Source: Dicyema japonicum | Taxonomy: Eukaryota > Dicyemida > Rhombozoa > Dicyemidae | Reading direction: 5' to 3' | Length of the DNA stretch: 64,000 nt | Assembly (NCBI GenBank): GCA_011109175.1 | Contig: RDEW01000014.1 | Location: 1,245,749 to 1,309,748, forward strand | In this document: positions 11,690 to 23,039 of the stretch, one piece after another | Layout: each line of letters starts with the position of its first letter | Numbering within the stretch: position 1 is the first letter of the stretch | Notes under the pieces: model-generated | What the model was told of the DNA's origin: nothing | Databases searched by the model: none | What the model saw: the letters and a program-made list of their open reading frames with translations, nothing else | Position numbers and translations under genes: made by a program

Positions 11690-13100
11690 TGTCAAACTCT
11701 ACGGATCGACACCCTGAATTTTTTTGATTCTTGAATCCTTGAGCGAATGCCGAGGAAGCTGATATAATAATTGTCAACGAAACGAAGATCAAGTCAAATG
11801 AGAATACAGTACTTCCGGGTTTCGAATCGATATTTTTATACTGGAAAGAGGGGGCTATACCATTGGACTGGAACATCATCTAAAGACAAGGAATCCCAGA
11901 ATTGTTTCATCAATTTGTATTCTCGAGCTTCGTGACAGGTTTTGTGACAGTTTGCGAAAGAATCATTGTCTGCGATGTAACCTGTGTGGATATTTCTCCA
12001 CTTCGTTCCTTCTGAGATCTGATCATAAACCAAGATCTATTGCATTTAAAGACGTCTTACATAATAACGCTGCTCTTCTACGAATGTCTTCAGTTGTCGC
12101 TTTGTATCAGGCATAATAATGGACTTTGGAGATTCAGTAATACCCAGATACTTATATCCTTCGTGTTCTCCAGGGCTCAAACTGACTCGCTACATATTTG
12201 TCTGTTTGTCGCAGAGTTGGAATAATTCAAATTTAATCCTATACTCTCAAGGACGTTTTATTCAATCAGATTTGGATTTTGCCTTAATTCTAGAGGCAAA
12301 ACTAACTCATAAAAACGTGACTCCATCTTTTCTAGAATATTCCGTCTTCCACAGAGACAGAAAATATAGAAAAGGTGGAGGAATCAGATCAATGTAGTGA
12401 AGTTATCAAACAGGATATTGATTCTTTCAAAACTGTGATACCTACCCAACCCGGTCCCTCAAAGATTCCCACTATCAATGACACTATTCAATCTATTTAC
12501 AAGTAACCTTCAAACTCTCAAAACACCATGCCGAAGATCTCATTGTGGCACCGTGATCACAAAGAGGCTACGCAGAGGGTTCAAGAGATCCTCGACTATA
12601 GGAATCCTGGTTTCTCAAGAACCGCATGGACACATCTCCTGGGAAGTCGAACACTAGTTATCTCTTCCTATAACCAGTTAACTTGAATGGAGAACTCACC
12701 CCGTTAAGAAGAACCCCTCCATCCGTGGAGTCACATTCGACCCTCTGATGACGTTTTGCATCATGTGCATACATTAGTTTCTCGAGTCCAAAAAAAAGGG
12801 ATCCTCAAAACCTTAGCTAGAGCCCCATAGTCTTCTCCTAGAATTATACAATATATCCTAACGTAACAGAATTACATCCCCCTGTTGAATACACTAAATG
12901 TCACAAAAGTGATGGAACATCTCGCGGACAGACATAATAACTTCTTAAAAATGGCTAGGTCTTCTGGAAGCCCCCTTGAAGAGGACATTTTTGCGTACCA
13001 GGAGAATGCTCGTAAATTGGACATTCGTAAAAAATTCCAGATAAACCCGAAACAGAAGGAGATGCTGAATTTTTAAATTACTTTTATTAATATCAGTCGA
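11690..13100 (+). mobile_element. Decayed LINE fragments inside the left arm
   Basis: Plus-strand pieces read ADIIIVNETKIKSN near 11745 (endonuclease), DFALILEAKLT near 12275 with a following RKGGGI-like loop (another endonuclease of the 43.5-kb type), FLKNRMDTSPGKS near 12620 (RT thumb, like LINE A) and an RT C-terminal tail at 12885-13074. Stops and frameshifts are frequent. The right arm holds the same pieces on the minus strand. Confidence 0.6.
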
Positions 13101-14039
13101 TTGTTGCCCCAGTTTGAATCTGTACATTACCCCCACCTCCATTTATGAGTCTGTGTACGTCCGATTGGAACTTTTTTATTTTATTCAAAAACCAGTGATC
13201 CAGCCACTATCGAAGACCTCATATCTTAGGCATTTGAATATTTATCAATTGATCTTCCATAAATCTTTGAACCTCCATAGTTCGACCTCACTGACATGTA
13301 TAAGACCAGCTACAAGCGTCAACCTGAGAGAGTGTTGTGAGCATCCATAAGTCCCTTGCAATCATTGGCGGTAATAAAAGGATTTGATTGGTAATATCAC
13401 TAAATTGGTCAGGAAAGGTAACCTTAACCAGGATCTCGAACAGATTCGCGATAGGATTCTTATGAAATCTCAATCAAGAGTTTCTTTCAAATCGTCTATT
13501 GGCGGGGGGGATCTTCTCGGGGCCTTCTCACTAATAGAATAAAACAATATTCTTCTCAGTGACTGTGGACACTGTGCTAATAGCATTTATCGCATTAGTT
13601 TTTAGAATTCCCTCCCAATCAAAGCAAACAAAGTGGTAGTTATTAAACCAATATTTCACAAGTTAGCTCAACCCCCCCTCAAACATTACTCAGATAAATG
13701 TGGTAGCGTAATCTGAGAGGCCATTATAACGAGAAGACTATCCGTAAACGTTCATTTATTCAAATAAAACTCAAACAGTCTGCATTCTCTAAGTTTCCTC
13801 AGGAAAGCTAGCATCTCCCGTTAATAGAACTGCTTCAACTGTAGATTTGATGAGTCAATTATTTTATAAAAACAAAACAGCCGATCATTTAGAATTCCAA
13901 ATTCTTTTTTAATATATACTTTTCAAATGAAGGAAACTGGTGGATGACAAGAAGGTAACTACCAAAAGCGAACAGTTCAGCACCCAAGTATGTCTGGTGT
14001 AGAGCAGAAATTAAAAAAGAAACAAGAAATATCAAGTCT

Positions 14040-14275
14040 TCTAGTCTGCTAAAAAGCAGAGAGGCACGACATCGATTTTGTTTATGTAGTCTAGTAAAGC
14101 CATATCTGTAAAAAGTTGTCCACGTTGATATAAATTGGTTTTAGGAGTGCGAACTTTGTGGGCTTCATGTGGATAATCTGCTTGTGGAGAAAACTGCCCA
14201 TATTTGTAATAAACAAACCCAACCTCTGACCAGTACCAAATGACCGCGAAATAATTTAATTGGTGGTGACTAAAG
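14040..14275 (-). other. Short ORF kept open in both arms, unrecognised
   Basis: The minus strand reads through WYWSEVGFVYYKYGQF and VRTPKTNLYQRG and ends PLCFLAD then TAG near 14041. The right-arm copy (53280-53511, plus) is also open. A CTA/TTA leucine difference near the end is synonymous and a nearby P/Q change is conservative in length. I do not recognise the product. It may be a relic exon or part of an unknown mobile element. Confidence 0.35.
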
Positions 14276-14282
14276 GACGAAT

Positions 14283-14621
14283 TATTTATTTATTAACCCC
14301 GGATACACCGAGAAAGAAGTTAAAGTAGACAACTAATTAAGTGTATCCAGTTTCCACTTCAACAGAAACAGAGTCCATCCGGAATCAACATAAAGGGTAA
14401 AACGTCCATTACATGCAGTTGTGGAAACCCCTCCAGTGGAGTGGAGAAGAGCAAATGATCCTTTTTCGAGCCGGCCTGGCACTGGGCGTCACCTAGACAG
14501 GTGGATCACATGACGCCACTCTAATAGGAAGAGAGAGGAGGAACAGACAAGCAAGCAGAAAATTTAAACCAATTAACCGAGCAGCACCACACGGCGCCAC
14601 GCAGCAAAATTCCAGAAATAT
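14283..14621 (-). mobile_element. 3'-end fragment of a LINE E-family element, left arm only
   Basis: The reverse complement matches the 3' UTR of LINE E (32505-32800). Shared landmarks are AGAGTGGCGTCATGTGATCC, CTCCACTCCACTGGAGG, ACTTAATTAGTTGT and GGTGTATCCGGGGTTA, ending in (TTA/TAAA)n. The right arm lacks it: its sequence passes from GGACGAATAA directly to CAAGATACC. It therefore inserted into the left arm after the duplication. No clear target-site duplication is left. Confidence 0.85.
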
Positions 14622-14841
14622 CAAGGTACCATTCCCAGATATCATTGAAACATTAACTTAGCTCTTCATTAAAACAAGCATAGATTTTCGTTAATTCATA
14701 CAAGTGCTCCACCTCATTAAAGAAATAATAATTAATTTTTTCAATAATTATATTATTTATTGGAAGAAAATCATAAATCTTAATTCATTCAAAATATTAT
14801 GTCTCAAGACAAATTTTTTCTCATAATATGTCACAGGCTCT

Positions 14842-15421
14842 ATTGCACACATGTCTAATACGCATTTGAATAATCCTTGGTTTTCTACCCTTACCTTCAA
14901 TGCCAGGGGCCTTAATGACTGGTCGAAGAGCCACCAACTATGTCTGGACCTTGCAAAATATGGATGCTCTGTTTGCTGTCTCCAAGAGACGAAGCTCAGA
15001 AAAGGACTCGATGAAAACCTTGGAGACTACAGACTAATCCTCCTTCCATCGTACTGTAAACACTATGGACAGGGTTTCGCTGTTCACAAGAATTTGCTCC
15101 CCAGATTACATCGATATTGGAAAATTGATGACAGGATATGTGTTATTCAATTTCTTATTGGACCCAAAGGGAAGTCCAGGCAACTAATTTCCATTGTGAA
15201 CGTGTACGCCCCACATAGCGGCCGTTTTGCCAAAAACCCAGAGGAATTGGACGTTTTCTACGAGGAACTTGTCGAGGTCGTATCTTCTCTGAAGTTTTCA
15301 TCGTTCCTCTTTATCGCTGGTGATTGGAATGCTAAAGCTGGGGTACATCAAGGACACGAACGTTTTATTGGACCACATGGAAGGGGAGTCAGGAACCATC
15401 CCGGTACTGCTTTAGCATATT
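14842..15421 (+). mobile_element. 5' fragment of a LINE E-family element: endonuclease domain
   Basis: An open frame from ATG at 14851 encodes an endonuclease N-terminus: LTFNARGLNDWSK, CCLQETKLRKGL, GQGFAVHKNL, VNVYAPHSGRFAKNPEEL and IAGDWNAKAG, then the GPHGRGVRN block. It breaks off at about 15421, where the sequence enters the PD-(D/E)XK-type RT family fragment. The right arm has unrelated RT sequence in place of this piece. Confidence 0.85.
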
Positions 15422-15655
15422 TCTTGAAGCGGTAGGATTCTCGGCAGTACTGGAACCTGTGGGATTGGACCGCGGAGATAGGAAAAGACCGGATGGGTTA
15501 ACTATCTTTCCGTTCACTGAGGGAAAATCGCTCGTATGGGACTGCACTGTTGTGGATTCTTTCTCGAACTCGATGATGCTCAGCGCAGTCTGCTGGTTCG
15601 GCAGCCGATCTAGCAGAGAAAATCAAGATTAAAAAATATGGCGAAATTGGAGACC
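15422..15655 (+). mobile_element. Fragment of the GC-rich RT family (inverted match to 52175-52395)
   Basis: The fragment reads AVLEPVGLDRGDRKRPDGL, then TIFPFTEGKSLVWDCTVVD, with frameshifts after position 15590. It is the inverted counterpart of part of 51987-52685 at about 96% by eye. It belongs to the shared inverted-duplication sequence. About 290 bp present on the right (51880-52170) are missing next to it. Confidence 0.8.
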
Positions 15656-16380
15656 GCAAAACCCCAACTAACTAAACAAGGTAAGAGCCATTAACTAAAG
15701 AGGAAAGCCAAGATTTGGGGTCGTCTATATCGGGGCACTCTCATGAGACACCGTATGTCTTTTCTCCGTAAAAAGCCCTTATTACAATGCGAGTTTCCAC
15801 AAGCAATGTAATAAATCACCGATTCTTCACGTTTTTCTTTCGTATTTTTTTAAGCACTCCCGGGAAATCAAAATATAATTAGATTAATTAAGTTCCCCTT
15901 GTGCCACGTTCAGTATCCTCCCACACATCTTTTTCCATGTTCCCCTGTTCCGGGCCATTGCTCGTAATGAGTCAAGATCTTCACCATTTTGTAGTTTTGT
16001 TTATTTGGATAAGGTCATCATTTAGTACTGAAGGCAACGTCGCTCTAGCCCTGCCACGGAATGATCCCTTCAGTTGTGCGAAATAGTTCTCCATTGCAAT
16101 GTTTGGTGGAGTCAACATATCCATTCGTAAGATGTGACCAAAAAGTCTCCACCTAGCCTTGAGAATCTCCTCTGATAATGGCCTTAAGCCACATCTTTTG
16201 TACAGTTCTGAATTTGATATCTCCTCTGATACATTCTTTCGTATTCGTCATCAATTTCAGATGCTAAATCCAATCCATGTGCGAGTTTAATTGCATACCT
16301 TCTTGTCTTTTCTAATTTAGTTAGTAGGACTGATTCCTCCTCTGTTTTAAACCAACCTTGATATCCATAGCGTTCCACCT
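15656..16380 (-). mobile_element. 3' end of a LINE B/D-family copy, split by a later insertion
   Basis: The minus strand holds the RT C-terminus (16378-16244: GYQGWFKTEEES, RRYAIKLAHGLDLASE). It is interrupted at 16233-15845 by another LINE piece, then continues into LLHCLWKL-like codons and the 3' UTR (15844-15656, with CATGAGACACCGTATGTCTT). The same 3' end lies at 51645-51880 in the opposite orientation. Confidence 0.8.
15845..16233 (-). mobile_element. 5'-truncated LINE E-family insertion with 10-bp target-site duplication
   Basis: TTCTTTCGTA occurs at 15835-15844 and 16234-16243 and flanks a 389-bp insert. On the minus strand the insert encodes a RT C-terminal tail (ARWRLFGHILRMD, AMENYFAQ, FRGRARATLP) and a short 3' UTR ending GGGAGTGCTTAAAAAAA. 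Tail plus duplication identify a target-primed retrotransposition event. Confidence 0.9.
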
Positions 16381-16738
16381 GCCATTGTGATTGAGGGTGT
16401 CTTGGTCTACCATGAATCGCTGTTATTTCCCGATCACATAATAATGCTGAAACTTAAGTGTTACAAAACTCTTTTTCAACTCTTTTCACGCTTAATCGCT
16501 TTGTTGACTCAAAATAAAATTCTTTGTTTTTTGAGGGAACAAGGGACCGATTCTTTGGCCTCTTCTATTTTCGACCTTTTCACGCTTAATCGCTTTATTG
16601 ACTCAAAATAAAATTTTTTGTTTTTTGAAGGAACAAGGGACCGATCCTTCGACCTCTTCTATTTTCGACCCTTTTCACGCTTAATTGTTTTGGGCACAAT
16701 GTCGAGACCGATGAAGTTCTTGGTTTCATCATCTAGAG
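16381..16738. repeat. About 95-bp unit repeated nearly three times
   Basis: TTTTCACGCTTAAT begins units at 16483, 16577 and 16672, with the following DNA (AAGGGACCGATTCTTTGGCC-like) repeated in the first two. The period is about 94-95 bp. No coding function is seen. Confidence 0.85.
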
Positions 16739-18753
16739 CAGGGGTTCCCAAACTTATTCAGGTCATCGCCCCCTTTAACAAACTTTTAAAAAATATCGCC
16801 CACCGGGAAAACCTATATGGTAGCGAGTTGGAAATAAAAAATTTAATAATTAATGTGAACAATGATATTGCAAAATGTAAGACACAAATTTCTCAATATT
16901 TGGCTTCATGTTTGTAAGCCTAATTCGTAGATCTCCTCTTTCAACGATGTCCAAGTGGTTTCTCCTTTTGGTAGCTGTGATACAATACTGAAGCCTCTCT
17001 CAACCAATTAAGAAGTGGGAAAATTAATAAAAAACAATTTTGATTTTTTCAATAACATGATATTTTTCAGGAATAATTTTTTGCAACCAAAAATCTTGAT
17101 ACGACCGGTGTTTAAAAGTGGGTTTAATTTCAAAATCGTTTTTTAACATAATTAGTTGCTCTTGACAACAAGATTCAACGTTATCTACATTCTGAAAGAG
17201 GTCTATTACCCAATCTGGAACTTTGAATTCACATAAATCTTTGAAACGTCCCTTCATATCTTGTTCAAGAGTGATCAAAATTTTCAATATAAATTTCGAT
17301 ATCATCTTCAGAAAAGATGTTTTTAAAACCACTGAGACGTGGAAATTGGATTAATTCCAATATTCCTACAAAATAAAGGTTTCAAAATAAATGCAGAAAT
17401 AAGTGACTGCCTAAATTAATTTAAAAAAATAATACCCTGATTAAATTAATATCAGCAAATTCACGTAAAGTTCATTAAATTTAGCAAAAATATCTAAGTA
17501 AGCCTCATCATGTTTAATCCGGGCCAATTTGAGAGTTTAAAAATTAGAGAAATTGTACAACAGTGCTGAAAAGAAAGAAAATCCGAACCAAACAGTCGCC
17601 CTTTGATAACCACCGTAGTTTGTATTAATAGTCGTATAAAATCTTCATTTTCAATACATAGCTCTCGAGAAAGACGTGAATTTAAAGAGTTGGATTTAAT
17701 TTTGTAAATAGCAGAAATAACTGTATTGAGAGAGTCACGTAGACGACCATTTGTATTTTTAGCAACCAGATGCTGTCGATGGATCACACAATGAATAGTC
17801 ATTACATTTGATGTTTAAGTATGACATAAAACCGCGATAGCGACCAATCATTGAAGATCAGTTGCACATGCAACTATAAAGGTATATCTTTAGGACAGAG
17901 AAATACATGGACTTTGTCAAACATTGATTCCCCTTTATATCAGTTTTAAGCTTTCGAGCAAAAAGTAATTCATAATTCGACCATCCTTGACAAAACGTAC
18001 ATATGCAAGCAATAATGAGTCATTTCCAATAAGTATTGACTCATCTATTGTAGACTGAATTCCGTATTTTTAAGTATTAAACAAAGATCGTTTTCCACAT
18101 CGAAAGCCATATCATATCTCTGTATCGTATTGTTGATAAGCGAAATCGACTTAATATGGGAAGGTTGGTGTATTACTGTTTTCAGTACTCATGAATTGAT
18201 GGTATTATCAGTACCTCCCCAATTGTGTGCGGTTTTCACGACTTGGCGATAAGTAAAGCGATGTTATGTGATGCAACAACGCTATCATCACTACGAATAT
18301 TTACTCCAGGCTCCGTTGACTTTTTCGTTTCCTTCGAAACTTTTGGAAAAACGTCCTGGTTATTTGGACGGAACTATATTTTAATAAAAAATAAGAACCT
18401 TTCGTAAATGCTGACTTAATCTAGAAGGCTTCATACCCTCGTTAGAAAATGACTTTGAGAATAATAAACAGAAATGTAGTCTTTTATCATTAGGAGATGC
18501 GATGAAACCATATTTTAAATATTGAATATTATATTGACGAATTTTTTTATTTAGTGTCTCCATTGTTAAATATACAAATACACTGCAAATCACGCTTGTG
18601 TCAATTTAAAATTACAGGTTCACCATACTGAAATTCTATAATATTAATTAAATGTGTGATATAAAGTTTACGGATAATTTATTATCGTCCACTTGAAATT
18701 AAAATTCCCTTGATAAACGATTTATTCATAAACGCCCCCTTTGGGAAACCCTG
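16739..18753 (-). mobile_element. hAT transposon, ZBED5/SCAND3-like, decayed
   Basis: Terminal inverted repeats are visible: CAGGGGTTCCCAAACTTATT at 16739 and the complement of CAGGGTTTCCCAAAGGGGGC at 18753. On the minus strand, from 18593, the transposase begins with a BED-finger region (YLKYGFIASPNDKR, GMKPSRLSQHLRK). It continues with a core block CVIHRQHLVAKN at about 17780 and ends in the hAT dimerisation region (FKVPDWVIDLF, LVERGFSIVSQL, near 17210 and 16985). Several frameshifts and stops inactivate it. The 8-bp flanks do not match well. Confidence 0.85.
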
Positions 18754-19269
18754 ATGAGAAATGACGAGTCTTGGGTTGTCGTACCGATTTTTTATGTATA
18801 AAGATCCGTCTAATACAGTCCTACCCCGTTTCGGGGCACACCCCGGCGGTGGGGCACCCCCGCTTTATTTGAATACACTAAAATCTTCAACATCTAAATT
18901 TTTGAAACAGCGAGGTTTATTATATTTCCCAATGATCAATGGTTCAAGATTTTCACCCTTATAATTGCATAGAAGTTCTGTAATTCTTTCTTTGAATTGT
19001 TTGTATGGTTGATCATCAACAAATGACTTTCATGGTGTCATTTTGTATAAAGTGATGTTTCATCACAATTGAACACATTTCCTCTTCCATATTCAATTAT
19101 TTTCTTATCAAATTAAAATAGGCAATCATGTGGGATTAATCGCAGGAATATTTTCGCTGCATATTGTTTTAAATAACATTAAGTAGATCACTTATTAAGA
19201 ATGTCTTTAACATATTTATTAGAATAAACACGTGATTAGTTATATGTAAACCCTCTACATGAAAAGTAA
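18754..19269. other. Spacer between the hAT element and the SURF6-like gene
   Basis: Short open stretches only. A segment near 18830 is GC-rich (CCCCGGCGGTGGGGCACCCC), unlike its surroundings. Traces of hAT-like sequence may continue (CAATTGAACACATTTCC near 19060). I see no gene. Confidence 0.4.
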
Positions 19270-20165
19270 TCAACATCTTCCATGGCCTCTACTTTGAATA
19301 TTCTTAGCTCTCTTAGACTGTCTAATTGACTTGTTACTCTCCTCCACTCTTTTCCTCTCAGTCCACATCTTTAAAGACTTTTGTTTTCGTTTCTGCTTAA
19401 TCTTCAGTTTCTTCTTCAACAAATCCACGCTCGGCATTGGTTTCTCTCCAGAAGCCATCAATATCGAGTCCCTCCATCTGTCATCATCTTCCATTTTATT
19501 AGCAGCCTCTTCATCACCCTTTTCCCTAGTTCTCTTGACTTTATGCGTTCGAGAGATGGCCTTTATTATCACTCACCCACAAACCTTCCTCAGCTTAGTT
19601 TCTGTCCTCACTTTTCCCAATGTTTTAGAATTTCTTTTCAAATCATTTACGGTCTCTGGTTTCGCCTCCTCTTCCACACCATCCTTACGTACTGGTTCTT
19701 CCATATCTTTAACCTGTCTCCTCTTCTTTACAATCCTCGTCTTTCCAAACTCTAAAATAAGCCAAGGGTCACTTTTATCATTAAGAAAGTTGTCCCTCAG
19801 TTTATCGACAAAGTTAGGGTTTATTAGTGTAGGTTTTGGTCCTCCAGTATAAAACCGAAGGTATTTGCTTGTTGATTTGTTGTTATTTAAGTCATATTTA
19901 CAGATTCTATTAAAATTATTCATAAATTTATGTTTGTATTTCTCTATAAATGAAAAGTGATTATTACCGTTAATAAAACACAGTTTATCAATTTCAAGGG
20001 GAAATAAAACATCTTTGGTTAATTTTTTGTAATCTTGGAGATTGAAGTAGTAGTTTGGTGAAATAGTGTCGATTAAATGATTAACCTCGTGCAGATCCCG
20101 TTGAATATCCAAGCATTTGATGACATTCTTAAAGTAATTAACAAAGATACATCAAAGTCTGACAT
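19270..20165 (-). CDS. SURF6-like nucleolar ribosome-biogenesis protein
   Basis: The gene has three exons: 20165-20151, 20127-19585 and 19560-19270, giving 282 codons. Introns of 23 nt (20128-20150) and 24 nt (19561-19584) are GT-AG and keep the frame. The start ATG is at 20165; exon 1 encodes MSDFD. The C-terminus matches the SURF6/Rrp14 domain pattern: DDDRWRDSILMASGEK, then DLLKKKLKIKQKRKQKS and WTERKRVEESNKSI, a strongly basic helical region. SURF6 proteins bind nucleic acid in the nucleolus and act in pre-rRNA processing. The N-terminal half (about residues 1-150) is not recognisable as SURF6. The assignment rests on the C-terminal domain. Confidence 0.7.
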
Positions 20166-20740
20166 GCGACTTTATATTTAATTTAAATTATTTTAAAGAA
20201 TATTAATAAATATTATTAATTTCTTGTTATGAACATTTTTGTTATCATTGATCATATATATTTCCTTCGTACCTACGAATAAACTCAATAGAGAAAACAA
20301 TAAAACAGGTCCAGTGGTGTTTAACATATAGCAAATTGATACAAGACTCTTGAATTCGGTTTCTCAATAGGAGAGTTGAGAATCGAGGGGCACGCCCATG
20401 TAATTATGATCAGTATTATATATGCTTATTTAGGTTCTAGAGAGGAACATTTGGTCAAAAATAGGAAGGAACTTGCTTTGGTTTTACTGTCGTCTTTTAT
20501 TTTATCATATCCCATCCTTTCGTCATATTTATTATAGCTTTTCAAAGTTGTCTCCATCCTATTGACTTTATGAGGTGGGGGTTGTTTTTTATATAAGACG
20601 TTTCTCAGTATTCAGGAATGTTCTGTTGAGGCTAGTATCCTCAGTTGGTCTCTTTTGAAAAAGTTGATTTTCACAGAATTCATAATTATGTAAAGACAAG
20701 TATTGTACTGGATTTATCAATTAAATAACCCTGGCCTCAC
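20166..20740. other. AT-rich upstream region of the SURF6-like gene
   Basis: No gene is seen. The first 150 bp upstream of the start codon are over 80% A/T and could hold a promoter, but no specific element can be named. From about 20450 the sequence may be the 3' trailer of the LINE that follows. Confidence 0.4.
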
Positions 20741-21275
20741 TAACTTAGAAGACCAATGCATATTAAATAGGACACAGTAAATGCCTGTCTTTCCCATAGA
20801 TTGGAGACTTGCATGGTAGACCAACAGTGTATTAGTCCAGGACATTCAAAAAGGTTATTTGTTGTCTTTCGGAGAGGTTACAAAATGAACAGAGGATATC
20901 TTTTACATCATCCAGTTTACGTGCATCGGTAGAGAGGGGGTGGTGCCCAAATCGTAGACAAGTCATGTTTACCCGGATGTCCCTCGGAAGAGAGCTGATT
21001 AGTCGATTGGAGGAGGGGTCAATGTAGTATTTTATTATAATCGAGTCTTTGGATAATTCTCGTAATAAACAAAATCGTGTATCTGTATCAAACGACCCCG
21101 GTCATTGGGGATGGAAGGGATAGGGGATAGCAAACAAGTCACGGGATGTCACAATAATTTGGTATTTCATTAAACCACTCGACTAGTCGATCTATGTGGT
21201 GTTGTATTTTTTCCTTCACTGTTTGGGTGTTCTGATCCCGTGAGGCTAAGACGATATCGTCTGCATAAGACATAA
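20741..21275 (-). mobile_element. LINE fragment: RT motif and C-terminal zinc-finger tail
   Basis: The minus strand starts at about 21275 with MSYADDIVLASRDQN (YADD motif) and runs to VEWFNEI. It then jumps to a C-terminal region with SSEGHPGKHDLSTIW and a degenerate CxxC...LFEC pattern near 20870. The same tail appears at 46640-47140. It has many stops. Confidence 0.7.
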
Positions 21276-21880
21276 TTTTTTTTAATAACCCCGGGAACAC
21301 CCAGAAAGAAAGACAAAAGAGTCAAACAGTTAGGTGATCCCAGTCCTCGCAATCAATTGTGCCATTCGACGTCTGTGATCTTCCATTGTCCCCACTACTT
21401 TCCGGAAGAGCCTTCTCTCGGTCTTGCAGAGGAATCCGATCGGGGAGGGGAATTTCTTATCCAATCGGTTTTCTCTTGCCATGGAAAGGATCAGGCGAAG
21501 CGGGTTTCCATCTTCCTCACAGACGCGAAGAAATTCTGAGCCACGACTACGGATCTTAGCTTCCATGAGTAGTGGGTCGACTGTTGATCCATTACGTGGG
21601 CAAAGCATACTGATTGTTTTCTGGTGTATTGAGTTGATTCTTTGGACCATAGACTCCGATAGCACGAATCTCCATGCAACGGAGGCACACTCAACGGCTG
21701 GCGCGATTGTTTGTTGGTATAGGGAGGAAACAGAAAAATCCATGTTCCTCGGGGTCCTCCGGAGAAGGGCGCATAAAACGTTAATTTTCTGAAGGCCCCT
21801 GGTAATCATGTCTTTTACATGGGAGTTGAAATTGAGTAGACTGTCGTACTTGACTCCAAGGACAGTGGGATTATTATTAT
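21276..21880 (-). mobile_element. CR1-like LINE, 5'-truncated 3' end
   Basis: The minus strand reads PTVLGVKYDSLLNFNSHVKD, TIAPAVECASVAWRFVLSES and then a C-terminus ending MAQLIARTGIT at 21333. A short 3' UTR follows with TTTCTGGGTGTTCCCGGGG and a terminal (TTA/A)n tail at about 21275. The body is an uninterrupted frame of about 180 codons. It butts against the 3' tail of another copy at 21880. Confidence 0.85.
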
Positions 21881-22976
21881 TATTTAAGCCAAAGAAACAC
21901 CGTCTTAACCAATAACTAATATTCAGGTGATCCCGGCATCTCTCAATAATCGGGCCATTTTTTCTCGATGCTCCGACTGTGATCCCACGCATTTTCTATA
22001 CGGACGGGGGTCTTTTTCCTTTTCTCTTCTGAAATTGCCTCCATTTGCCTCTATGATAGACTCGAGTGCTCTGGGGGCAATTTCTTTATCTGTATATTTT
22101 TCTAGTAACTTTTTTGCTCTTGACTGGATATCTTGAATTTTTGTTAGGTTCGTTGCCGACAGGTTAGATCCCCATGCAGCACATGCATAGCCTATTGTTG
22201 GCTCGACATACTGCTTGTAGAGGGTCCCGATACCTGGCGGATAAATTCCTCCACAGTTCCAAAGGAAGGCCTTTACAAAATTGATCTTCTTTGCACAGGT
22301 TGATATGATAGATTCCACATGGGCTGAGAAGCAGAGGAAAGTATCAAAAGTTACTCCCAGTATCTTCTGCGTTTTCTTTTGTGGTATAGGTACTCCATTT
22401 AACGTGACATCAATTGTTTGCGTTCCCATCTTTCTATTCTTAGTAAATAGAGTGACTGCTGACTTTTCGGAACATGCATTTAATCGATTCTCGCACAACC
22501 ATCCAAATATGTTATTTAGTATTCCTTGTAGTCTTTCCTTAGCATGTTCGACGTTTACGTCTCTAGATGCGACAACTATGTCATCGGCATAGGAAAGTAG
22601 TATGTCATTGTTATTCATAGGTACGGGGAGATCACTCAAAAACAAATTAAAAAGGATTGGTGACAGAAGGAGATCCTTGGGGTACACCATTGGGTAATAA
22701 TCCCGATCTGGAACTCTTGTTTCCGACGGATACTTTCCCTCGGCGTCCACTTACGAAATTTGCTAACCATAACTTTAATGGTGCATCAATTTTTGTCAAA
22801 AATATTTTTCGTATGAGGATCTTCCTTGGGACAGAGTCGAAAGCTTTTTGAATATCGATCTTACATATGACCGATTTTTCCTGTTTTGGCTTGTTCTTGT
22901 GTCCTTCAGTTATGAACTTCATTAATGTTGTTAGGATAAGCCAGAAATAATAAAAGAACAAAGAAAACCTATTCAA
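21881..22976 (-). mobile_element. CR1-like LINE, RT domain to 3' tail
   Basis: Minus strand: KSVICKIDIQKAFDSVPRKI at about 22870, GVPQGSPSVTNPF, a frameshift near 22670, then LSPILFNLFLSDLP, LSYADDIVVASRD and an open C-terminal part to MARLLRDAGIT at 21926. The 3' tail is (TAA)n near 21870-21885. The catalytic YADD is kept. The 5' end is missing. Confidence 0.85.
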
Positions 22977-23039
22977 TTATTAATATTTTAATTACTAATT
23001 AATTTAATTGTTCAAAATATAAATTCTAAATGTTTATTG

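Larger units (their letters stand above)
10873..14840. repeat. Left arm of a large inverted duplication (partner 53055-56575)
   Basis: Almost all of this interval matches the reverse complement of 53055-56575 at roughly 97-99% by eye. In the 12.9-13.5 kb part, paired positions sum to about 67555. Left-arm-specific differences are a 111-bp tandem duplication (11201-11422) and a 339-bp LINE fragment (14283-14621). The arm contains decayed LINE pieces and no recognisable host gene. Shared sequence resumes further in, at 15422-15844 against 51690-52390. Confidence 0.9.

Noticed and set aside
14283-15421. A single twin-primed (5'-inverted) LINE insertion made of the 3' piece (-) and the 5' piece (+)
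   Set aside because: About 220 bp of ordinary arm sequence lies between the two pieces, so they are separate events.
16739-18753. Clean 8-bp target duplication for the first hAT element
   Set aside because: The flanks ATCTAGAG and ATGAGAAA do not match convincingly. Only the terminal repeats were used as evidence.
19331-19852. Plus-strand ORF of 173 codons
   Set aside because: It is the antisense shadow of the lysine-rich SURF6-like gene. Lysine/glutamate codons read as Phe/Leu/Ser on the opposite strand.
21424-21792. Plus-strand ORFs over 21357-21792 and 22281-22592
   Set aside because: They are shadows of minus-strand LINE coding sequence.
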